A program made the position numbers and the translations under genes. The notes below the pieces were generated by a model. That model saw only the letters and a program-made list of their open reading frames with translations. It was not told the DNA's origin and ran no database searches. Positions 9,300 to 17,983 of a stretch of 63,586 bases of DNA are shown here, in pieces. How positions within the stretch are numbered: the stretch's first letter is position 1; each line of letters starts with the position of its first letter. This DNA is from Pontimicrobium aquaticum (GTDB taxonomy: Bacteria > Bacteroidota > Bacteroidia > Flavobacteriales > Flavobacteriaceae): contig NZ_SUPL01000010.1 of the NCBI RefSeq assembly GCF_005047595.1, positions 1 through 63,586 on the forward strand. The letters are read 5' to 3'.

Positions 9300-9946
9300 T
9301 AAATTTTAAAAAAGTAGGACAAGTTGCTAAAGAAATCGAAAAAACCGCCGAGAAAGCAGCTGGCGAACCTGATACATTAGACCAAATAATAAATTTATTG
9401 GATGTAATAATTTGGCCAATTGCAATGATTGTTGGACTCTACATGTTCAAAAAACATATTGGAAAAGTAATTAACAGCCTAGGTTCTATTAAAGCAGGAG
9501 CTCAAGGGTTTGAAATGAACTTTATTGAAGATAAGCTTCAAGAAGCAACCAAGTTAATAGGAATTGGTTCTGCTGGTATTCACGCTAAAGATGGTGGAGG
9601 TATTAATCCTAAAGACGGAGGAGGCATCAACCCTAAAAACGGTGAAGGAATTACGCCTAAAAGGAGTCATGCTGAAACACCTTATCAAGAACTGTTAGTG
9701 TTACAGGATTCTATTAATCAGAAATTAAAAAGTATCACCTCTGAAAATGGAATTACTACTACAGCTTCCTCAAACTTTGCTTTAACAAGTGAGTTAGTTG
9801 ATAGAAATATAATTAAGAGAGATTTATCAAGTCAATTAAAAACCCTAATAGAACTTAACAATTTGGCCTTAAATTCTCCAAAAATTACTTTTGAACAAGT
9901 TTCTCAAATGAAAACATTATTCAAAAATTTATCAGCTAAACTCTAA
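9296..9946 (+). CDS. One-TM protein with three DGGGINPK-type repeats
   Basis: A 216-aa protein I do not recognise. It has an amphipathic N-terminus, one TM helix near residues 36-55 (VIIWPIAMIVGLYMF), a short helical stretch, then two perfect DGGGINPK units and one degenerate unit, NGEGITPK (DNA 9590-9661), followed by a helical C-terminal domain of about 90 residues. The repeats match those of the divergent gene at 6953-7180 but use different codons. It is coupled by ATGA to the upstream TPR gene and sits 2 bases before the caspase-like gene. A role as membrane anchor, receptor or substrate of the downstream protease is inference. Confidence 0.75.
   Translation: MINFKKVGQVAKEIEKTAEKAAGEPDTLDQIINLLDVIIWPIAMIVGLYMFKKHIGKVINSLGSIKAGAQGFEMNFIEDKLQEATKLIGIGSAGIHAKDGGGINPKDGGGINPKNGEGITPKRSHAETPYQELLVLQDSINQKLKSITSENGITTTASSNFALTSELVDRNIIKRDLSSQLKTLIELNNLALNSPKITFEQVSQMKTLFKNLSAKL
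9590..9661 (+). repeat. Three 24-bp units encoding DGGGINPK, DGGGINPK, NGEGITPK
   Basis: Units at 9590-9613, 9614-9637 and 9638-9661. The first two are identical in protein but differ at several synonymous bases; the third has three substitutions and keeps the terminal Pro-Lys. Confidence 0.95.
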
Positions 9947-9948
9947 CT

Positions 9949-12186
9949 ATGAATCATCTTGAAAATGCATATGCACTAATCATTGGTGTTGATTATAAGC
10001 AAAAAACAGAAAGTGTTCTTAAGGATGCTCAAAGTATATACGATATTCTTACAAACGAAGAACTTTGTGGCTATAAAAAAGAGAATATTTCGTTACTACT
10101 AGATGGAGATGCTACTATGAATAGAATACTTTCGGAGTTAGATGATATAGTAGAAAAAACAAATGAGAACTCGTCGTTTTTAATGTACTACTCTGGTCAT
10201 GGTGGTTATGAACAAGGTATATCGTACTTATGTCCTCATGATAAAATTATTTCAAATTCAAATTATGTGTCTGGACAAGAAATAAGAGAAAGATTAAGTA
10301 AAATGAAGTCAAAAAAGATATTTATGCTTTTTGACTGTTGTCATTCTGGATCCTTTTTTGATGGAAAAGATGACATTATTTCTCAAACTATTTCAAAAAA
10401 CGTTAAACAACAAGTATTACATAAAGATTCTACGTTAGAAGGTCTAGCACAAGAAATAGACGACGAACGAGGCATGGTTATACTAGCTTCTTCGCAAGCC
10501 TCTGAGTTGTCATGGGGAGATGAGAATGACAGTGTTTTTACAACATGTTTAAAAGAAGCTTTTAAAGCAACTCATAAGCACTTTTTTGCTGATGAATTTG
10601 TTAGAACTGTAGAAACTGTTAATTACGTATTTGAAAGAACTCCAGAATTAATTGAAAAGCTAAAGCAAAGAAGCGATATTGTAAAAGATCAAACACCTTA
10701 TGCCAACTTGCAAATGAGTAGTGATTTTGCCATTTGCTATATCCCGAAAGATAAGAGAGATAAAATTGTTACTAATAAATTTAAAAATCATATTCAGCAA
10801 TTAGAAACTGTATCATCAAAGAGTGATGATTCAGCGGTATCTTGGGAAAGAGATGAAGGCAATAACTTATTGCTCTTTGTTCATGGGCTTTCAGGAGAAT
10901 CAAAAGACACTTTTGGAAACATTCCATCAATGCTGCAATCCGACTCAAATTTTAATGGTTGGGCCATGAAACCGTTAGGTTATGCTCCTATAGTACAACC
11001 AAAACTTGGGAAAGATATTTGGGGAGCTATTCGTGATGTAGATAAAATAGCTGGTTTTTTAAAAACATCCATTAAATATAAATTTAAAGACTATGATCGC
11101 ATTGCCATTGTAGCACACAGCCTGGGTGGGTTAGTCGCTCAAAAAGCTATTCTAGGCTTAGATGAAGATAATAGAAATAGAATTTCTCATCTCATTATGT
11201 TTGGTACACCTAGTAATGGTATTGCTCCTGAAGTTTTAACAAAACAATGGAACAAAAAATATAGTGAAATGAGTAGTGAAGGCAGCTTTATAAAATCTTT
11301 ACGCACTAATTGGAAGAATACTTTCAACGGCAACTATCCTTTTAAATTAAAAATTGCTGCCTCATCTGAAGATGAATATGTATCGATTGATTCCTCACAC
11401 AAACCATTTGCTCAAGAGCATTGTGAATTTGTTGATGGTAAACATTTAATGATGGTAAAACCCAAAGATGAAAAAGATGATGCATACGCTTTAATTTTAA
11501 ACACATTAACAGGAAGCAAATTTTTTAATCAATTCACTAATAAAGAAGAAATTAATTTAACTCTTGGTAAATATGATGCTGTGATTAAGGAACTTCTTCC
11601 TAAAAAAGATGATTTGGATAAAAGAGGTTTAACCCAACTTATTTTTGCTTTAGAAGGTCTAGAACGAAAGGATGACGTTTACGATATATTAAACAACCAT
11701 CCTATTGCACAAAGTAATACCGATTTAATGGGAATAATTGGTGGACGACATAAACGCGACTACTTAAAAACCTATTCTTTTAAATCCAGTCAATTGGCTC
11801 GTGACTATTATAATAAAGCATTGGAAATTTCAGTTGAAAATGAAGTTCATTCACAAATTTATTATCACGCTATCAATTTAGCGTTTTTAAGTATAGTAAC
11901 CGATCCTGAAACAGGGAAAGGCGAAATGAAAAAATATGCTAATCAAGCACTAGAAGCAACTCAACATTGCGATGATGATCTTTGGAAGTTCGCAACCGTA
12001 GCCGAAGCAAATATGTATTTAGGCAATTGGGAAACAGCAAAAGAATTTTACATTAAAGCTTCTAAGGATATTCCTGTAAGAGAAAAAGTATCTATGCATA
12101 CCAATGCTTATGCAGGTTATGTTGCTCTAACAAACAAAGAAAATGATGAGTTTACGCAGTTTTTAAAAGCGCAATTACTAAGTTAA
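9949..12186 (+). CDS. Metacaspase-like protease / alpha-beta hydrolase / TPR fusion
   Basis: A 745-aa three-part protein. Residues about 1-265 form a C14 caspase-like domain: ALIIGVDY first strand, catalytic His84 in YYSGHGG, and D129-C-C131-H-S-G with Cys131 as the likely nucleophile. The acidic Asp129 of the DxCHSG motif fits the metacaspase type, which prefers basic P1 residues. Residues about 300-520 form an alpha/beta hydrolase with oxyanion HG (FVHGLSG) and nucleophile elbow AHSLGG (Ser391), resembling lipase/PGAP1-type folds. Residues about 540-745 are TPR-like helices. There is no signal peptide, so it is cytoplasmic, perhaps held near the membrane by its neighbours. Substrate unknown; the Lys-ending DGGGINPK repeats next door are an attractive candidate. 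Confidence 0.85.
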   Translation: MNHLENAYALIIGVDYKQKTESVLKDAQSIYDILTNEELCGYKKENISLLLDGDATMNRILSELDDIVEKTNENSSFLMYYSGHGGYEQGISYLCPHDKIISNSNYVSGQEIRERLSKMKSKKIFMLFDCCHSGSFFDGKDDIISQTISKNVKQQVLHKDSTLEGLAQEIDDERGMVILASSQASELSWGDENDSVFTTCLKEAFKATHKHFFADEFVRTVETVNYVFERTPELIEKLKQRSDIVKDQTPYANLQMSSDFAICYIPKDKRDKIVTNKFKNHIQQLETVSSKSDDSAVSWERDEGNNLLLFVHGLSGESKDTFGNIPSMLQSDSNFNGWAMKPLGYAPIVQPKLGKDIWGAIRDVDKIAGFLKTSIKYKFKDYDRIAIVAHSLGGLVAQKAILGLDEDNRNRISHLIMFGTPSNGIAPEVLTKQWNKKYSEMSSEGSFIKSLRTNWKNTFNGNYPFKLKIAASSEDEYVSIDSSHKPFAQEHCEFVDGKHLMMVKPKDEKDDAYALILNTLTGSKFFNQFTNKEEINLTLGKYDAVIKELLPKKDDLDKRGLTQLIFALEGLERKDDVYDILNNHPIAQSNTDLMGIIGGRHKRDYLKTYSFKSSQLARDYYNKALEISVENEVHSQIYYHAINLAFLSIVTDPETGKGEMKKYANQALEATQHCDDDLWKFATVAEANMYLGNWETAKEFYIKASKDIPVREKVSMHTNAYAGYVALTNKENDEFTQFLKAQLLS

Positions 12187-12187
12187 T

Positions 12188-12409
12188 ATGTTAACTTTTA
12201 AGCAAACCATACCTAATTTAAAGTTTCAAAAAGCCGTTAAAAAACCCATTCCTATAAAATGTATTCAAATAGATGAGCCTTTTGTAGTCGAAACTTTAGA
12301 AGGCACAATGAAAGGCAATAAAGGAGATTGGTTAATGGTAGGTGTTAGCGGTGAAATGTACCCTTGTGATAAGGAGATATTTAAAAAAACGTACAATTTA
12401 GTGAAATAA
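12188..12409 (+). CDS. Small PGDYG-like protein
   Basis: A 73-aa protein that starts 1 base after the caspase-like gene. The core KKPIPIKCIQIDEPFVVETL, a GDWLMVG turn and the C-terminal YPCDKEIFKKTY region resemble the small PGDYG-type domain found widely in bacteria and phages. No biochemical role is established that I can name. Its tight placement inside the cluster suggests co-expression with the protease. Confidence 0.7.
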   Translation: MLTFKQTIPNLKFQKAVKKPIPIKCIQIDEPFVVETLEGTMKGNKGDWLMVGVSGEMYPCDKEIFKKTYNLVK

Positions 12410-12461
12410 TGACTATATTAACAATCCCTTAATTAATCCTAACAAACTAAAAACTAATAAC

Positions 12462-13322
12462 ATGAGTGCAGAAACTATTTTTGTAAGTTACTCTAGTAAA
12501 GACAGGCCATTTGCTTTGGGACTTGTAAAAGAATTGCAAAGTTTAGGGGCTAATGTTTGGATAGATCAATTAGGTATTGGCCTTGGTGAAAACTGGGATA
12601 ATGCCATTGAAGAGGCCTTGGAAAAATCAGGAACCTTTATGCTGATTTTATCGCAAACTTCGGTTGAATCACCAAATGTTCAAGATGAAGTTTCCATAGC
12701 TATCAATACAAAGAAAAAAATGGTACCTATTCTTATTGAAGAATGTAAGTTGCCCATGCGCTGGCAACGCAGGCAATATGCCGACTTAGCAAATAATCCA
12801 GATAAGGCAATTCACGATATTTTATCTTTTCTTGGGCTTCAAGAAAAAGCGGCTGCCAATCTAAAAAAAATACTCAACCTAATAGGTGTGTCTGAAGCTC
12901 CACAAAAAGAATCAGTTAATACTGATCATACTAAATCTGACGAAATTCAATACCAAGAATCCAATTTAGAAGACCTACTGGTTTCTAAAGAAGAAATAGA
13001 CAAAGCTTCTGAAATGCATAAAAAAGCAATTAGCAAGAACAAACAGCTAATTATTTTTGTTATTGCTTTGAGTGTTATTCTACTGGGTGTACTTTTAAGT
13101 TTTAATCTTGATGTTCAGACTTGGATGATCGTTGTAGGTTGTCTTTCAATTAGTTTTTTGGCTGTTAGACCAATAGGAGCCAATAAAAAAAGAGCTCGAA
13201 ACATAGAACTCATGGGATTACTCAAATTAAAACGCGAGCGTTTAACTCGTGTCATGAATAGACTTTCCAACAAAGAAATTGAAGATTTCAATAATGAGTT
13301 TTACAATTATATTACCCTTTAA
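12462..13322 (+). CDS. TIR-domain protein with two C-terminal membrane helices
   Basis: A 286-aa protein. Residues about 4-130 are a TIR domain: TIFVSYSSKDR first strand and BB-loop region, NVWIDQLGIGLGENW, and FMLILSQTSVES. A charged linker follows, then two TM helices at about residues 193-212 and 217-235, and a basic tail. TIR domains signal by assembly and many cleave NAD+. By my by-eye alignment the position of the SARM1 catalytic Glu is Asp46 here, so enzymatic activity is uncertain. It lies 52 bases after the PGDYG gene and 12 bases before the next gene. Confidence 0.85.
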   Translation: MSAETIFVSYSSKDRPFALGLVKELQSLGANVWIDQLGIGLGENWDNAIEEALEKSGTFMLILSQTSVESPNVQDEVSIAINTKKKMVPILIEECKLPMRWQRRQYADLANNPDKAIHDILSFLGLQEKAAANLKKILNLIGVSEAPQKESVNTDHTKSDEIQYQESNLEDLLVSKEEIDKASEMHKKAISKNKQLIIFVIALSVILLGVLLSFNLDVQTWMIVVGCLSISFLAVRPIGANKKRARNIELMGLLKLKRERLTRVMNRLSNKEIEDFNNEFYNYITL

Positions 13323-13334
13323 CCCACTAATCTT

Positions 13335-14015
13335 ATGAAACGCATTGACGACAAAATAAAAGAAATTGAAAAAAAAGATAAAAACAGTCGTGTACTCTAC
13401 ATTATTATTGTTTTACTAATTGCTGGCTTTATGGCTTATGCACTAAGCAGTGAAAAGACTAAAAAAGAACAAGGAGAAACGATTGTAGGGCAAGAAAAAA
13501 CCATTGAACAACAATTGGTTGATTTAGAAAACAAGAACATAGAGTTAAAGGCAACTATTACTAGATTAGAAAAAAGTCAAACACCAATTGGGTTTTGGAA
13601 TCAAACAGATGAAGCAAAGAACACTTCTGCCTACATAAATTACATATTGCATACTGGCAAACCAGAAGCCAAAGATGAGTATAGAGCAATGGCGCTAGAA
13701 AACATAAAACTAAATGAGACTACTGGAAAAACTGTTTGGTTATTTTGTGGAAGAAAAAGTGGTGATAAAATATCTAGTGATCGTGTTATGGAAGTCATTT
13801 ACAGAAAAGATGAGACTCCTTCTGGTGATGCATTACCAATAGTGGGAGATCTTGTTGAAAACAATACTTCGAACAGAATTACATATAGAAACTTTTCGGG
13901 AGGTAATGTGACTGGACAAAATAATGACAGTGATGCATGGAAAAGAGGTAGCAAAGCTCAAGTTTTAGATGTGGAAACTGCTGGTAATGCAGTTTTTATT
14001 CAAATTAAATTTTAA
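13335..14015 (+). CDS. Single-TM coiled-coil protein of unknown function
   Basis: A 226-aa protein with a charged N-terminus, one TM helix (about residues 18-36, LYIIIVLLIAGFMAYAL), a coiled coil (about 45-85) and a C-terminal globular region of about 140 residues with alternating strands. I do not recognise the family. Orientation is probably N-in with the C-terminal domain outside the inner membrane. It closes the cluster that begins at 7287, 12 bases after the TIR gene, and may be its membrane partner (inference). Confidence 0.65.
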   Translation: MKRIDDKIKEIEKKDKNSRVLYIIIVLLIAGFMAYALSSEKTKKEQGETIVGQEKTIEQQLVDLENKNIELKATITRLEKSQTPIGFWNQTDEAKNTSAYINYILHTGKPEAKDEYRAMALENIKLNETTGKTVWLFCGRKSGDKISSDRVMEVIYRKDETPSGDALPIVGDLVENNTSNRITYRNFSGGNVTGQNNDSDAWKRGSKAQVLDVETAGNAVFIQIKF

Positions 14016-14055
14016 CTTGTTATTTTCATCATAAAGCGTTTCTCTATCTTACATT

Positions 14056-14828
14056 ATGGAATATGTAATTATTTGCCTAGTTGCTTTTTTAACAGCAATT
14101 CTTACTTTTTTTTCAGGGTTTGGTTTAGGCACAATTTTAATGCCAGTTTTCGCACTATTCTTCCCAATAGAATTAGCTATTGCACTCACAGGAGTTGTAC
14201 ATTTTTTTAACAATGTTTTTAAACTCATTCTTGTTGGTAATAAGGCTAACAAAAGTGTTTTACTACGCTTTGGCATTCCAGCAATTATTGCAGCTTTTAT
14301 AGGTGCTTGGGTGCTTTTAAACATAACCGATTTACAATCTATATATAGTTACAACATTGGTGAGAGATTATTTGAAATTACTCCTGTTAAACTAATTATA
14401 GCTATTTTACTTATTATCTTTTCGGTTATTGAACTATTACCATTTTTTGACAAGCTACAATTCATAAAAAACAATTGCCTTTTGGTGGCTTTTTAAGTGG
14501 TTTTTTTGGTGGGCTTTCAGGGCACCAAGGTGCGCTAAGAACTGCTTTTTTGATTAAAGCTGGTTTAACAAAAGAAGCCTTTATTGGTACCGCAGTTGTT
14601 ATTTCATGTTTAGTAGATTTTACACGAATATCGATGTATTCAACAAGGATGCTAGAATCTGGGTTGTATGAAAATATTCCATTAATAATAAGTGCAACAC
14701 TAGCTGCTATTATTGGTGCTATTGTTGGTCATAAATTATTAAGGAAAGTCACTTTAAAGTTTATTCAAAAGTTTGTGGCTGTGTTCCTAATATTAGTGTC
14801 TATTGCTTTAGGAATTGGTTTAATTTAA
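14056..14828 (+). pseudogene. TauE/SafE-family permease, split by a frameshift near 14466-14475
   Basis: Two overlapping frames make one TauE/SafE (sulfite/anion exporter) protein. Bases 14056-14496 encode the first half (ECL... start MEYVIICLVAFLTAILTFF, four hydrophobic segments, 146 aa). The frame from 14475 encodes the conserved second half, LPFGGFLSGFFGGLSGHQGA onward, to 14828. The break follows A-AAA-AAC at 14466-14472, in register with the first frame. A -1 slip there joins the halves with no loss of conserved residues, as would insertion of one base. It is therefore a fresh pseudogene, a sequencing error in the A-run, or a programmed -1 frameshift. Confidence 0.75.
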
Positions 14829-16084
14829 GTTTTCTGTTTCTTCTTTCTGGCAGCCGGAAACAAGACATTATTTAAAATAAGCCTGTAACCAGGAGAAGTT
14901 GGATGTAGATCTAATTCGGTTTTTGGGTCTCCTACTCTATGTGTATAATCTTCAGGGTCATGCCCTCCATAAAAGGTAAAAAAGCCTTTTCCTTTTATAC
15001 CATGAATATATTTAGCTTCACCGTTGGTTTTATTTTCACCTAATACTAATACTTTAGATTTTATTTCGTCTCTTGAAAACGAAGTGGTTTGTCCCATAAA
15101 CCCTTTTACTAAAGCTGTATGGTTTTGATTTAACATTGTTGGAATAGGATCCCATTTAGCAGAAAAATCCATCAAGGTAAAATAATCGGTTGTTTTAGGG
15201 ATGCGACGTTTTTGAGTCATATCGATAGATGAAAACTCATATACATTTGGACTACGCTCTAAAATAAAATCGGTAAACGCAAACGTTTTACTATAATCTA
15301 TTTTACTTTGGTAATTAGCATCACTTCCATCTCCATCAAACATTGGTTCGCAAATATCGATACCTTCGGCAGATAAGGCAATATCAAAACTATCAGTAGC
15401 ACTGCACATGGCAAACATAAACCCTCCTCCAACTACATAATCTCTAATTTTTAAAGCTACATCCAACTTCGCTTCCGATACTTTACTATATCCTAATTTT
15501 TCAGCTAATTCTTCAGCTGCTTTCTTTTCTTTTATATACCAAGGTGCACTTCGGTAACTTCTGTAAAATTTTCCATACTGTCCTGTAAAATCCTCATGGT
15601 GCAAATGCAGCCAATCATATAACAACAAGGCATCATTTAAAACCTCTTCGTCATAAATCGTGTCATAAGGAATTTCGGCATAGGTTAATACCATTGTTAC
15701 TGCATCATCCCAAGGCTGTTTTCCATAAGGTGTATATACTGCTATTTTAGGTGCTTTCTCCAAAACTACAGCTTCCATGTTTTGACTAGGACTGCTTATT
15801 TCTTGCAAAATACTTTCGGCTTTTGCATCGCTAATCACTTCAAAGGATACACCTCTAATTTGACATTCTTTTCGTATTTCTTCAAAATCTGGCAATAAAA
15901 ACGAGCCTCCTTTATAATTAAGCAACCATTTTACTTTTTGTTGCTTTTCTAATGTCCAAAAAGTAATCCCATAAGCTTTTAAATGATTTTTTTGTCCTTC
16001 GGCATCCATAGGGATAAGGATGTAGGAAGCATAAACATTAATGCTTAAAAAGAATAACAATACTATAATTAAGTTCTTTCTCAT
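14825..16084 (-). CDS. Exported conserved protein, usually labelled asparagine synthetase B
   Basis: A 419-aa protein with a signal peptide (MRKNLIIVLLFFLSINVYAS) and the conserved opening YILIPMDAEGQKNHLKAYGI. In Bacteroidota this family is commonly named asparagine synthetase B. I see no glutamine amidotransferase Cys2 after the start and no PPi-loop of a true AsnB, so that name is doubtful. A DYVVGGGFMFAMCSATDS segment resembles a class I glutamine-amidotransferase-like (ThuA-type) fold. Its 3' end overlaps the TauE/SafE 3' end by 4 bases. Function unknown. Confidence 0.65.
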   Translation of the reverse strand: MRKNLIIVLLFFLSINVYASYILIPMDAEGQKNHLKAYGITFWTLEKQQKVKWLLNYKGGSFLLPDFEEIRKECQIRGVSFEVISDAKAESILQEISSPSQNMEAVVLEKAPKIAVYTPYGKQPWDDAVTMVLTYAEIPYDTIYDEEVLNDALLLYDWLHLHHEDFTGQYGKFYRSYRSAPWYIKEKKAAEELAEKLGYSKVSEAKLDVALKIRDYVVGGGFMFAMCSATDSFDIALSAEGIDICEPMFDGDGSDANYQSKIDYSKTFAFTDFILERSPNVYEFSSIDMTQKRRIPKTTDYFTLMDFSAKWDPIPTMLNQNHTALVKGFMGQTTSFSRDEIKSKVLVLGENKTNGEAKYIHGIKGKGFFTFYGGHDPEDYTHRVGDPKTELDLHPTSPGYRLILNNVLFPAARKKKQKT

Positions 16085-16212
16085 CTACTTTGGGAGCTTT
16101 TTTATGTAATTTCTCGCTATGCTTCAAAATGACGAATAACTAGATTTATAACGGAAAGATACTTAAAAATTATTCCGAGCAGAAAAAATTAAGATAATTT
16201 TAGATTAATCAC

Positions 16213-17751
16213 TTAGAATGGAACATCATCGTCTTCCTGCTCTGGAGCACCAAAAGCTTCGTTTGCACTTGGGAAATTATCTGTCTTAAATGTATCATCA
16301 TTTGCTGCTGCATTCATTTTAGAATGAAATTCATTTCCAAAAGGTGAATCGAAATCATCTAAATTATCGAACTTACCTAAATGGCCAATAAACTTTAATC
16401 GTATGTTTTCTAAGCCACCATTTCTGTGCTTTGCTACAATAAATTCTGCTTGTCCATCGGTTGGAGTACGTTCCTCATCATCCCATTCATCAATTTTATA
16501 ATATTCTGGACGGTAAATAAATGATACAATATCGGCATCTTGCTCTATCGCTCCAGATTCACGAAGATCTGATAGCAACGGTCGCTTACTGCCACCACGA
16601 GTTTCAACCGCACGTGATAATTGTGACAAAGCTATTACTGGCACACTTAATTCTTTAGCCAATGCTTTAAGGTTACGAGAAATCATTGATATTTCTTGCT
16701 CTCTGTTTCCTCCATGCGAGCCTCCTCCTGTCATTAACTGCAAGTAATCAATTACAATTAATTTTATACCATGTTGTGACGATAAACGTCTTGCTTTGGC
16801 ACGAAGATCGAAAATAGACAATGATGGTGTATCGTCAATAAACAAAGGTGCTTTTTCTAGCGCTTTTACTTTTACATTAAGTTGTTCCCATTCGTGTTTT
16901 TCTAGACGACCAGTTCTTAATTTCTCTGAAGATAATCCTGTTTCTGAGGAAATTAATCTGGTAATTAATTGTACTGATGCCATCTCTAGGGAGAAAAACG
17001 CTACTGGAATATTTTGATTTACAGCAATATTTCTTGCCATAGTTAGTGTTAATGCTGTTTTACCCATACCAGGTCTAGCAGCCACAATAATTAAATCGCT
17101 TTCTTGCCAACCAGAAGTTAATTTATCAAGCTTATCGAAACCAGATGGAATACCACTTAAGCCCTCTTTATTAGAGATTTCTTCAATTTTCTTTTTTGCT
17201 TGAATTACTAACTCTTGAGCGGTTTCTGATGATTTTTTAATGTTTCCTTGAGTAACCTCGTAAAGTTTTGATTCGGCTTTGTCTAAAAGATCGAATACGT
17301 CTTTAGTTTCATCATAAGATTCTTCAATAATTTCACTTGAAATTTTAATCAAACTACGTTGAATAAATTTTTGCAAAATAATACGAGCATGAAATTCAAT
17401 ATGTGCTGAAGAAGATACTTTTTGAGTTAGAGAAATTAAATAAAAATCGCCTCCAACCATTTCTAACTTACTATCTTTTTTAAGCTGACTGGAAACAGTT
17501 AACAAATCAATAGGCTCACTATTTTCAAATAATTTAAAAATAGCTTCAAAAATATATTGATGTGCTTCTTTATAAAAAGCATCTGGACTTAAAATATCAA
17601 TAACCTCATCAACTCCCTTTTTATCAATCATCATTGCGCCTAAAACGACTTCTTCTAAGTCAATAGCTTGTGGAGGGATTTTACCTTTTTCTAGACTAAT
17701 TAAAGTGCTTTTATCTACTTTAAAGCCTTGTAATTGATTAGGTTGTTTCAT
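16213..17751 (-). CDS. dnaB: Replicative DNA helicase DnaB
   Basis: A 512-aa hexameric helicase that unwinds DNA at the fork. The N-terminal DnaB domain (PPQAIDLEEVVLGAMMID) is followed by a RecA-like motor: Walker A AARPGMGKTAL, Walker B region IVIDYLQLM, SRNLKALAKEL and SQLSRAVETRGGSKRPLLSDL. The C-terminus ends EDDDVPF, an acidic tail common in flavobacterial DnaB. No intein is visible. It is transcribed alone, away from accA. Confidence 0.97.
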   Translation of the reverse strand: MKQPNQLQGFKVDKSTLISLEKGKIPPQAIDLEEVVLGAMMIDKKGVDEVIDILSPDAFYKEAHQYIFEAIFKLFENSEPIDLLTVSSQLKKDSKLEMVGGDFYLISLTQKVSSSAHIEFHARIILQKFIQRSLIKISSEIIEESYDETKDVFDLLDKAESKLYEVTQGNIKKSSETAQELVIQAKKKIEEISNKEGLSGIPSGFDKLDKLTSGWQESDLIIVAARPGMGKTALTLTMARNIAVNQNIPVAFFSLEMASVQLITRLISSETGLSSEKLRTGRLEKHEWEQLNVKVKALEKAPLFIDDTPSLSIFDLRAKARRLSSQHGIKLIVIDYLQLMTGGGSHGGNREQEISMISRNLKALAKELSVPVIALSQLSRAVETRGGSKRPLLSDLRESGAIEQDADIVSFIYRPEYYKIDEWDDEERTPTDGQAEFIVAKHRNGGLENIRLKFIGHLGKFDNLDDFDSPFGNEFHSKMNAAANDDTFKTDNFPSANEAFGAPEQEDDDVPF

Positions 17752-17929
17752 TAGTTCTTTAGTTTATTGAGGTATTAAAATACTCTTTTTTAGGATTAAT
17801 CATGCTATTAATAGCAAAAGCGAAAGTAACTAAATTAAGAGTTTATTCAAGGTATATAAGTTACAACATTGTTCACTATAAGTCAACATTCTAATTGTTA
17901 ATAAGTTGCAAATATTGTTAATAGTGATA

Positions 17930-17957
17930 AAAAAATCCGAAGTTACAAACCTCGGAT
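17930..17957 (-). terminator. Intrinsic terminator of accA
   Basis: On the minus strand, a stem ATCCGA (17957-17952) with TCGGAT (17940-17935), extended by a short inner GTT/AAC pairing, is followed by a T-run. It lies 27 bases beyond the accA stop. The rest of 17752-17983 holds only AT-rich upstream sequence of dnaB. Confidence 0.75.
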
Positions 17958-17983
17958 CTTTCTAATATATGATTAATAGGTGT

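Noticed and set aside
12188-12409. Antitoxin role for the small gene after the caspase-like gene
   Set aside because: Size and position would fit, but the sequence resembles the PGDYG-type domain and shows no DNA-binding or toxin-neutralising feature.
14825-16084. True asparagine synthetase
   Set aside because: There is a signal peptide and no N-terminal Cys2 or synthetase P-loop, so the customary label is not supported by motifs.
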